NCBI GenBank assembly: GCA_030153045.1
Contig: JASLID010000065.1
Span: forward strand, 1 to 18,193
Source of the DNA: Flavobacterium sp.
GTDB taxonomy: Bacteria > Bacteroidota > Bacteroidia > Flavobacteriales > Flavobacteriaceae
Direction of reading: 5' to 3'
Length of the DNA: 18,193 bases
Shown here one piece after another: positions 7,419-14,359 of this stretch. Position 1 is the first letter of the stretch. Each line of letters starts with the position of its first letter. Under the pieces are notes generated by a model, which was given only the letters and a program-made list of their open reading frames with translations, was not told where the DNA came from and ran no database searches. The position numbers and the translations under genes are program-made.

Positions 7419-8417
7419 TTATAGTCTATGAGGAATGAATGGATAGTTTTCTTGTTCGTACACTACATCATACAATTGTTGTACTTCTGGGAAAGGAGAT
7501 TCTTCGGCGAATGCTGCACATTCTTCCACTAAATCTTTTACTCTTTCGTCGATAGCTTCAATTTCTGCTTCTGTAGCGTATTTTTTTTCTAAAATCACAT
7601 CAAGAACTTGTGTGATTGGGTCGATTTTTTTGTATTCTTCAACCTCTTCTTTTGTTCTGTATAACTGTGCATCAGACATAGAGTGTCCTCTGTAACGGTA
7701 TGTTTTCATTTCAAGGAATGTTGGTCCGTCACCACGTCGCGCTCTGTCGATTGCTTCGTGCATAGCTTCGGCAACTTTTACCGGATTCATTCCGTCAACT
7801 GGTCCGCATGGCATTTCGTACCCTAAACCAAGTTTCCAAATGTCTGTATGATTTGCTGTTCTTTCTACAGAAGTTCCCATAGCATAACCGTTGTTTTCAA
7901 CGATAAAAACTACTGGTAATTTCCATAACATGGCCATATTAAAAGCCTCGTGAAGAGAACCCTGACGTGCTGCACCATCACCAAAATAGGTTAAAGTTAC
8001 ACCACCTGTATTGAAATATTTATCGGCGAAAGCCATACCAGCACCCACAGGAATTTGAGCTCCTACGATACCGTGACCTCCAAAAAATCCTTTTTCTTTT
8101 GAAAAAATGTGCATAGAACCACCCATACCTTTTGAAGTACCGGTTACTTTTCCAAGCAACTCAGCCATCACCGCTTTTGGATCGACGCCCATCCCAATAG
8201 GCTGAACGTGATTACGATACGCAGTAATCATTTTGTCTTTCCCCAGTTCCATCGCGTGAAGTGCTCCCGCTAATACTGCTTCCTGACCATTGTATAAGTG
8301 AAGAAATCCTCTTACTTTTTGTTGAATATAAAGGGCTGCTAGTTTGTCTTCAAACTTTCTCCAAAGTAGCATATCTTCATACCACTTTAAATAAACTTCT
8401 TTTGTAATTTCTTTCAT
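7419..8417 (-). CDS. pdhA: Pyruvate dehydrogenase E1 component, alpha subunit
   Basis: Thiamine-diphosphate-binding alpha subunit of the alpha2beta2 E1, which decarboxylates pyruvate and passes the acetyl group to E2. The 332-residue protein carries the ThDP motif: GDG at 146-148 (YFGDGAARQG) closing with ENN at 174-176 about 28 residues later. Other family segments are AYRNHVQPIGMG, KGMGGSMHIF, GFFGGHGIVGAQIPVG and the YRYRGHSMSDA loop (His245), which corresponds to the regulatory loop near the active site. Length fits the stand-alone alpha subunit. The beta subunit is missing from the neighbourhood. pdhC follows after three bases. Upstream is a 139-base gap from cdd containing a TATTTTTG -7 box, so the gene probably starts its own transcript. 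Confidence 0.96.
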   Translation of the reverse strand: MKEITKEVYLKWYEDMLLWRKFEDKLAALYIQQKVRGFLHLYNGQEAVLAGALHAMELGKDKMITAYRNHVQPIGMGVDPKAVMAELLGKVTGTSKGMGGSMHIFSKEKGFFGGHGIVGAQIPVGAGMAFADKYFNTGGVTLTYFGDGAARQGSLHEAFNMAMLWKLPVVFIVENNGYAMGTSVERTANHTDIWKLGLGYEMPCGPVDGMNPVKVAEAMHEAIDRARRGDGPTFLEMKTYRYRGHSMSDAQLYRTKEEVEEYKKIDPITQVLDVILEKKYATEAEIEAIDERVKDLVEECAAFAEESPFPEVQQLYDVVYEQENYPFIPHRL

Positions 8418-8499
8418 TTGTCTTTCTTGCTAAAGTGTTTTGTGCTTGTATAATTTACTAAAAAAGCATCATAGTGCTCTCACACAAATTTGCGAAGAG

Positions 8500-8507
8500 C
8501 AAAAATA
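8500..8507 (-). promoter_or_regulatory. Candidate -7 box for pdhA
   Basis: On the - strand these bases read TATTTTTG, a full match to the Bacteroidota -7 consensus TAnnTTTG. The start site would fall near 8495, giving a leader of about 75-80 bases to pdhA. No TTG is present at the usual -33 spacing, so support is only partial. A five-base inverted repeat (TTTGC / GCAAA, 8489-8503 region) overlaps the box. Confidence 0.38.
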
Positions 8508-8556
8508 AGACTTTCCTACTTAGCAGTAAAATTTAAACCGAACTTTTTAAAGAATT

Positions 8557-9039
8557 TTACAAGAAGTTCTTATCGAAAGTAAAAGGCAATAAATTTTTTA
8601 GCGAGTCTGATTTGTAAATCATTCCGGATTCACCCATAAAAAACATTTCAATTGACGTTTCTTGTTTGAATTCGTATTCCGCAATAGATTGTCGACAAGC
8701 TCCACATGGAGGAATTGGCGTTGTATTTGGATTTAAATCAGATGTTGCTGAAATGGCTATTTTAACAATTTTGGCGTTTGGAAAATTAGCTCCAGCGTAA
8801 AATATAGCCACTCTTTCGGCACAAAGCCCTGATGGGTAGGCTGCATTTTCTTGATTTGACCCTAAAACCACTTGCCCATTATCTAACAATAACGCTGCTC
8901 CAACTCTAAATTTTGAATAAGGCGCATACGCTTTCTTTCTAATTTCTACCGCTTGCTTCATTAAATCATTAACATCACTTGGCAGTTCTTCAAGTGTTTC
9001 AAAAACAAACAATTTGGCATTAATATTAACTTCTTTCAT
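8557..9039 (-). CDS. cdd: Cytidine deaminase
   Basis: Deaminates cytidine and deoxycytidine to uridine and deoxyuridine in pyrimidine salvage. The 160-residue protein has the zinc site of small tetrameric cytidine deaminases: Cys73 and the proton-shuttling Glu75 in GLCAERVA, and Cys112 and Cys115 in PPCGACRQ. The N-terminal APYSKFRVGAALL segment is the substrate-binding signature of the family. Length is somewhat above the usual 130-140 residues because of an extended N-terminus (about 25 residues before the core) and a short C-terminal tail. It lies between porV and pdhA on the same strand. A strong terminator ends only 12 bases before its start codon, so how it is transcribed is unclear. 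The start is supported by the next in-frame Met being too far inside. Confidence 0.95.
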   Translation of the reverse strand: MKEVNINAKLFVFETLEELPSDVNDLMKQAVEIRKKAYAPYSKFRVGAALLLDNGQVVLGSNQENAAYPSGLCAERVAIFYAGANFPNAKIVKIAISATSDLNPNTTPIPPCGACRQSIAEYEFKQETSIEMFFMGESGMIYKSDSLKNLLPFTFDKNFL

Positions 9040-9050
9040 ACTTTATGGGG

Positions 9051-9089
9051 GAAAAAAAATCCAAATCTCATACAACTGAAATTTGGATT
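9051..9089 (-). terminator. Rho-independent terminator after porV
   Basis: Bases 9058-9066 (AATCCAAAT) pair perfectly with 9081-9089 (ATTTGGATT), a 9-bp stem with a 14-base loop. On the - strand the stem runs into eight U (9059-9052) followed by a C run. It follows the porV stop by about 22 bases and directly precedes cdd. Confidence 0.78.
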
Positions 9090-9111
9090 AAATATTTATT
9101 ATTTACTAATT

Positions 9112-10284
9112 TTAATATTGATCATAATCGTCTCCGAAATTAAACGTTAGCGAAAATCGCAAAGTGTTTTCGAGAGGATTTTTAATTTTTGACATTGAAA
9201 ACAAATAAGACACATCCAATGTTATGGTTGAATATTTGAATCCAGCCCCTAAGGTAGCATATTTTCTCGCTCCTTTATCTTTACTTTCATTAAAATAACC
9301 TGTTCTTAAAGCAAATGAATCTTGATACCAGTATTCTAAACCTGCTGCATAAGTAACCTCTTTTATTTCTTCACTAAATCCGTCTGGCGCGTCACCAAAC
9401 GAATTAAAAACTCCCGAAGCCCAACTTATATTATTGTACGCATCAGCCGCTTCTTGAAATTCTGAACCATCAACAACGCCATTACCATCTTTATCGGTTA
9501 CAACTTTTGGAGTTGGCACTAATAGTTTTGTAAACTCTAAATTTAATGCAACCTTATTATAATCATCGAATATAAAATCGAAACCTCCCCCTAATCTTAA
9601 ATTAGATGGCAAAAAGTTTGAACTTCTTTCGACATCACCTTCATAAGAAATTTTAGGCCCTAAGTTCTGAAAATTAAACCCTAATCGATATCTCCCATTA
9701 AAATCGGTAAATGCCATTTCTTCAGATTGATAAAACCCTGCAACGTCTACTGCAAAAGAATTCGCTGCAGAAGCATCTGAATTATTTGAAACAAATCTTA
9801 AATTGGAACGAATATAACGACCCGCTACAGCCATCGAGAATTTTTCACTCAATTGAAGTGCGTATGATAAATCAAACGCTAATTCATTTGGTTTAACTGC
9901 TCCTAATGAATTACTTTCTTTGTCGGTAAGTTCAATTTCTCCAAGACTAAAATACCTTAAACTTGTTGCAAATGCACTACGCTCATTTACTCTGTTAAAA
10001 TAATTAATTTGTCCTAATGAAATATCATTGACAAGATCCGTTAAATAAGGCGTGTAACTTGCCGTAAAACCTTGCTTTTTTAAAGAAAAGGCATATTTAG
10101 CAGGATTGTATTGTTGAGAAAATGCATCAGGCGAAGAAGCAACTCCGTTGTCTCCCATACCAGCGGAACGAGCATCTGCAGCAATCATTAAAAATGGCAC
10201 TCCAGTTGTTATTGGTCTTTCATTTTGTGCATGTACATTTAACCCTAACAATAACCCAGAAATTATAAAACCTAATCTTTTCAT
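9112..10284 (-). CDS. porV: Type IX secretion outer-membrane protein PorV (LptO)
   Basis: PorV is a 14-stranded outer-membrane beta-barrel of the type IX secretion system. It binds cargo C-terminal domains leaving the SprA translocon and passes them to the PorU sortase. The 390-residue protein has a signal peptide cut near Ala19-Gln20 (NVHAQ), then the conserved PFLMIAADARSAGMGD entry block, QYNPAKYAF, and many alternating beta-strand segments. The C-terminal strands KNPLENTLRFSLTFNFG are characteristic of PorV/FadL-like barrels. Residues 264-275 form a perfect EF-hand-type loop (DKDGNGVVDGSE). The gene follows porU by 41 bases, and that gap has its own TATATTTG box. A terminator follows. Family assignment is secure from sequence and from linkage to porU and gldJ. 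Confidence 0.96.
   Translation of the reverse strand: MKRLGFIISGLLLGLNVHAQNERPITTGVPFLMIAADARSAGMGDNGVASSPDAFSQQYNPAKYAFSLKKQGFTASYTPYLTDLVNDISLGQINYFNRVNERSAFATSLRYFSLGEIELTDKESNSLGAVKPNELAFDLSYALQLSEKFSMAVAGRYIRSNLRFVSNNSDASAANSFAVDVAGFYQSEEMAFTDFNGRYRLGFNFQNLGPKISYEGDVERSSNFLPSNLRLGGGFDFIFDDYNKVALNLEFTKLLVPTPKVVTDKDGNGVVDGSEFQEAADAYNNISWASGVFNSFGDAPDGFSEEIKEVTYAAGLEYWYQDSFALRTGYFNESKDKGARKYATLGAGFKYSTITLDVSYLFSMSKIKNPLENTLRFSLTFNFGDDYDQY
9460..9495 (-). other. EF-hand-type calcium loop in PorV
   Basis: The codons read DKDGNGVVDGSE (residues 264-275). Asp, Asp, Asn, Asp and Glu stand at loop positions 1, 3, 5, 9 and 12, Gly at 6 and Val at 8, matching the canonical 12-residue EF-hand loop. 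It falls in a presumed extracellular loop between barrel strands. Calcium binding is inferred. Confidence 0.6.
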
Positions 10285-10307
10285 TTCAATTTTTGATAAA
10301 TATTCAA

Positions 10308-10315
10308 CAAATATA
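10308..10315 (-). promoter_or_regulatory. Candidate -7 box for porV
   Basis: Reads TATATTTG on the - strand, a full match to TAnnTTTG, in the 41-base gap between porU and porV. The implied start near 10303 gives a leader of roughly 18 bases. No TTG is seen at a normal -33 distance, so this would be a partial promoter that adds to read-through from porU. Confidence 0.42.
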
Positions 10316-10325
10316 TATTCTTTTA

Positions 10326-13300
10326 TTAAAGTATCACTAATTTCTCAAACTTTTCAGACTTTTTGTTTGTTAAAGTAGATTTTACCGTCACTTTATAAAC
10401 ATAAACCCCTTTCCCGATTTTATCTCCAAAATCATCGCGCCCATCCCAAGTGATGTCTCTTGACGTGAAGCCTGCATTTGTAATTAATTGGTTTTTAGAC
10501 CACACTATTTTTCCTGTAATGGTCATCACTTGAACCTGCACTTCCAATGGTTCTGATGGTTTATTGTGCGTAAACCAAAACTCTGTATGATTAACAAATG
10601 GGTTGGGATAATTTAAAACATTTGACAATGTTAATGTTTCATCACCAACTACTATAAACTGTAACTCAGAAGTAATCAAATTATTGTACACATCCCAGGC
10701 TTTAAATGTTAGGGTATGCAATCCGAGGGCCAAATTCCTAAAAGGGAACTTCAATTTACCTTTCGTATAATCATCAAGTTCGGTTTCATAAAAATCATTT
10801 AAAACATACGGCTTAGTTTCATCTCCATCAAGATAAGCAATGATATCGTGTCCAATTCCACTTGCTGTATTTATTCCATGTTCATCTTCTAAAAACGCTA
10901 AAAACAAAGGTGATTGATTTGTAATTCCTCCCGAAACAAAAGACTCATCATTCATATACAACCTAATTCTAGGCGGTGTAGTATCAGCCACAGCATTTTC
11001 GTTTATTCCCCCTATTTTTATTGAAAAATCACTTCCCGTTTGATCTTCCAAAGCATTTTCTTTTTTTGCATAAAAACTTACTTTTCCATTTCCTACAGGA
11101 ATTTTAATATCACGAGGTACGACGAACCCAAATTCGAACTGACCATTAGCAACTGAAGCATTACCTCGGAAAATGGTTTCTCCCAAAGTGGTGAAATTCA
11201 TCTTATAAACAACGCCTCCAACTTGTGTATTATCATTACCCAAAGTAGTACGATTAATCTCTTTATCATAAATATTTACCGCTAAGTCTCCATTGTAACT
11301 GGTAAGTACATTATCAAATTCATCGGTAACTTCGCCCGAAAGGGTAACAAAATTCAACGCTTCTAATGTTTCAGTTGACGAAGCAACCGGAACACCATTA
11401 ATTTTTGTCAACTTGATTTTAGGTTTAGGGATAGCTAATTTTAAAGCTGGATCACCTATATAAAAAACCACATTATTACCTGAATTAAGAGCTGCGGCTT
11501 TTGTCAATCTAACTGCTTCGGCAATGGAAACATAGTTATTTGATCCATAAGAAAATAAATTTACAGCCAATTCATCATTAAACACTTCACCTGTAGTTTG
11601 ACCAATTTGTCTTGTAGTTGTCACCAACGAAACCGCTCCTCCTTTAGGATTCCAGTAAGTATACTCTCCTGCTGTTAACCTAAGAGGATTGTCAAAACGA
11701 GTGAATTCACATGTTACTGTAATAAACAAAGGGTATTTATACTTGTTATTTAAATTTTGAGCATCACCCGTTTCAAACAAACGTTCGGCAGCCAAACCAT
11801 CTTCTCCACCGTGTCCTAAATAATTAAAAACCAAAGCACCTTGCCCAAAAGAATTAATAAAATCTTCTTTGGCTTTTGGATATTTTTGCCCGCCAGATGT
11901 GGTTTCCTGAACATAAGCATCCGCAAATATTTTTTTAGAATTAAAAAAAGGTTTGTTTGATGTTATGGTGTTTGATAAATTATCCAAATTGCTTTCTAAG
12001 GTTGCATCACTCACTTTATCTAAATCATCTGATAGGAAAACAAGATTATTTCTCCACCTTCCATAGGATTGTTTATCATAATAATCAACAATTTTAGTAA
12101 CTAATTGTTCAGCTTGCGATAAATTATTAGCTAAAATTCTTCCAACAGCTATATCCAATCCTTTTGAACCCAACATATCTCCTTCATTATTATCCATCAA
12201 CCCAAAATAATCATCCGAAATAATTGACGAAATAATCGAGAAACTATCTACAGACTGAAATATTGGAACTATGTTGGAATTATTTGGAATCCTATTTTTA
12301 AAATCGAAAGAAGCATCACCAAACAAACACAAATATTTAATTTTTTTATCCGGAGCCGAAGCATTATCATACACATACTTCACAAAGTTCCTAATCGCTC
12401 CTATATCTTGTTTACCAGAAGAAAACTCGAGATATAATTTTTCTAAAGTGACTACTTTAACGTTTAAACCAGAATGGTTAATATGAAAATTAGCCAATCT
12501 ATCCGCTTGCGACTTTAATGATTCTGGAGTAACGATTATATAATCGACATCTTGAAAAACTCCTTGATTATTTAAAAATATGGTTCCTTTTAAATCTTGA
12601 TTTATTACAATATTATTTGAATCTTTAATAGGTGAGTAAAAATCTGATTTATCAATAACGATATAATTTCTTTTTTCACCCATAAACGCTTTCAAAGCAA
12701 ATTGTGCCTGACCATTATTTTCTTTATTTGTTACATTATATATATCAGTAATATCCCAAACTTGAACAATGTTCGTAGCATCGCTAATTTGATATTCGCA
12801 AGTTCCTATTTCCGTAGCTACTTCATCAACTTTAAATCGGAATTGCTTTCCAAATCCTTTCAAATTTGACTTTGCTTCTAAAGCAATATAATCTAAATAA
12901 CCATTTGCACTTGGCACACCTCCATTATTATATTCTAATGAAATTGTAATATTAGGAGAAGTAACATTAGTTGACGACATTAAAGTGTTTCCTGTAGCTT
13001 TTTCTGAAGCGTTTGACAAAACAGCTGCTAAATTTAAGTTTCCTAAATCTTGACTATTTGCCTTTATCTTAAAAAAAGTAGGAACAGCAGCAATTCCTGC
13101 TACACTAACTTTTACAGAAACCGGACTTGTTGTAACAATATTTGGAAAAGCAAATGAAAAAGTTTGTTGGTTTTCAAAATTAAATTGTTCGCCAAACCAT
13201 TTTCTCCCCAAACGAACAATATTAACCCTGTCGATTTCATGATATCGATAATCATCAAAAACTGTATATGTTTTATCGGGAGCATTCGCAGATTCAGACA

Positions 13301-14156
13301 ATGGCGTTATTCGCTTTCCATTTCCTCCCGACCAAGTAACATAATAATAAGACCTGTCAGCATATAAATTAAGGTGCGTTTGACTGTCATCACTCCAATT
13401 ATCAAGTCCTTCAGCATAAAATAAAACATAGTCACTATCGTTAAAAACACCATCGCTCTCACCAATAAATTGAATTGCATTTTCAGCCAAATCCATCGGA
13501 TAAGCAGTCGAATTTAACAATGGCAACATTCTACCTCCGTTTCCGAAAATTTTAATGGTTCTTGGATCTGCATTGACATCAACACCAATGTCGGTTAAAA
13601 AGGATTTTGAAATTTTATAGACCCCAGATTTTTCTACATAAAATTTACGCCATTGTCCATTTTTTAAAACAGAATTTGAAATAGTATTTATATTCCTGTT
13701 ACTTAAACCATTTGAACCACTATAAGTGTAAGAATAATTCAGTGATTTTACCCTTTTGTAAACATTCCCTTCTTTAATAATAGGAGAAAAAATAAACAAA
13801 CCTGTCACTTGTCCTCTGGCTGATGAATTATCAATTGAATACTTAAATTCTTTAGGAATTGAAGCTAAATTCAATTCTCCAAGCTTATCTAAAGAAATAA
13901 CTTCGTAAATAACATTTGAAACTTTGAAACTCTTTTCATCAATAGGAGATGAAATTTTAATTACCTTTGAGAATGATATTGCTTTTTTTGCATCATTAAA
14001 AACAAAAGAAGGCGAATTAAAATAAGGAATGTTATACTTATACAATTCATTTAATTGGTAAGGAGAATCTTTCCACTCAATAGTTACATTATTACTTTCT
14101 TGAGCAAGAGAGACAAAAGAAATAAATGCGAAAAATATATTTAGGTATTGTTTCAT
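10326..14156 (-). CDS. porU: Type IX secretion system sortase PorU
   Basis: PorU is the cell-surface C25 (gingipain-family) cysteine protease that removes the C-terminal sorting signal from type IX cargo and attaches the cargo to the surface. The 1276 residues begin with a signal peptide (about 1-18, FISFVSLAQ). A long N-terminal beta-rich region leads into the C25 domain: DYIIVTPESL, the ISDDYFGLMDN and DIAVGRI segments, His782 in YLGHGGEDG, and the catalytic Cys816 in TVTCEFTRFD. The C-terminal 100 residues hold NYPNPF at 1182-1187 and WDGRDDFGDKIGKGVY at 1237-1252, the sorting-domain-like fold PorU itself carries. The gene is divergent from gldJ and followed by porV, the partner it works with. 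Length and motif order are as expected. No frameshift is seen. Confidence 0.96.
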   Translation of the reverse strand: MKQYLNIFFAFISFVSLAQESNNVTIEWKDSPYQLNELYKYNIPYFNSPSFVFNDAKKAISFSKVIKISSPIDEKSFKVSNVIYEVISLDKLGELNLASIPKEFKYSIDNSSARGQVTGLFIFSPIIKEGNVYKRVKSLNYSYTYSGSNGLSNRNINTISNSVLKNGQWRKFYVEKSGVYKISKSFLTDIGVDVNADPRTIKIFGNGGRMLPLLNSTAYPMDLAENAIQFIGESDGVFNDSDYVLFYAEGLDNWSDDSQTHLNLYADRSYYYVTWSGGNGKRITPLSESANAPDKTYTVFDDYRYHEIDRVNIVRLGRKWFGEQFNFENQQTFSFAFPNIVTTSPVSVKVSVAGIAAVPTFFKIKANSQDLGNLNLAAVLSNASEKATGNTLMSSTNVTSPNITISLEYNNGGVPSANGYLDYIALEAKSNLKGFGKQFRFKVDEVATEIGTCEYQISDATNIVQVWDITDIYNVTNKENNGQAQFALKAFMGEKRNYIVIDKSDFYSPIKDSNNIVINQDLKGTIFLNNQGVFQDVDYIIVTPESLKSQADRLANFHINHSGLNVKVVTLEKLYLEFSSGKQDIGAIRNFVKYVYDNASAPDKKIKYLCLFGDASFDFKNRIPNNSNIVPIFQSVDSFSIISSIISDDYFGLMDNNEGDMLGSKGLDIAVGRILANNLSQAEQLVTKIVDYYDKQSYGRWRNNLVFLSDDLDKVSDATLESNLDNLSNTITSNKPFFNSKKIFADAYVQETTSGGQKYPKAKEDFINSFGQGALVFNYLGHGGEDGLAAERLFETGDAQNLNNKYKYPLFITVTCEFTRFDNPLRLTAGEYTYWNPKGGAVSLVTTTRQIGQTTGEVFNDELAVNLFSYGSNNYVSIAEAVRLTKAAALNSGNNVVFYIGDPALKLAIPKPKIKLTKINGVPVASSTETLEALNFVTLSGEVTDEFDNVLTSYNGDLAVNIYDKEINRTTLGNDNTQVGGVVYKMNFTTLGETIFRGNASVANGQFEFGFVVPRDIKIPVGNGKVSFYAKKENALEDQTGSDFSIKIGGINENAVADTTPPRIRLYMNDESFVSGGITNQSPLFLAFLEDEHGINTASGIGHDIIAYLDGDETKPYVLNDFYETELDDYTKGKLKFPFRNLALGLHTLTFKAWDVYNNLITSELQFIVVGDETLTLSNVLNYPNPFVNHTEFWFTHNKPSEPLEVQVQVMTITGKIVWSKNQLITNAGFTSRDITWDGRDDFGDKIGKGVYVYKVTVKSTLTNKKSEKFEKLVIL

Positions 14157-14359
14157 ATTATGGTGTATAACGAAAAATAAAACGATTTATTTTAAAGGGT
14201 AAAATTATACTATTTTAAACAATATTTAAAAACATAATTCGTTAAGTTAGAAGAGAAAAAAAATAATTTTAAGATTTTTTTAAAATAATTATATAATTCG
14301 TGTTGCAAATTAATGGTTAATTATTATATTGCGCCACAAAATAATTACCTACTGAAAGT
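14157..14359. promoter_or_regulatory. Divergent porU-gldJ regulatory region
   Basis: A 203-base, very AT-rich gap between the start codons of porU and gldJ. It must hold both promoters. For porU I see only degenerate boxes (TATTTTTC at 14172-14179 and TAATTTTA at 14200-14207 on the - strand), without a well-spaced -33. A 9-base direct repeat ATAATTCGT occurs at 14234-14242 and 14293-14301, and a weak AT-rich inverted repeat lies between them. No small ORF or RNA gene is evident. Confidence 0.6.
14303..14331 (+). promoter_or_regulatory. Candidate gldJ promoter
   Basis: TTG at 14303-14305 is followed after 18 bases by TTATATTG (14324-14331), a two-mismatch version of TAnnTTTG. The spacing fits a Bacteroidota promoter, and the implied start leaves a leader of about 23 bases before gldJ. 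It is the best candidate in the gap but degenerate. Confidence 0.36.

Noticed and set aside
8526..8560. Inverted repeat GTAAAATT/AATTTTAC at the end of cdd as a terminator
   Set aside because: The 8-bp stem is almost all A-T with a 19-base loop, overlaps the stop codon and lacks a following U-run.
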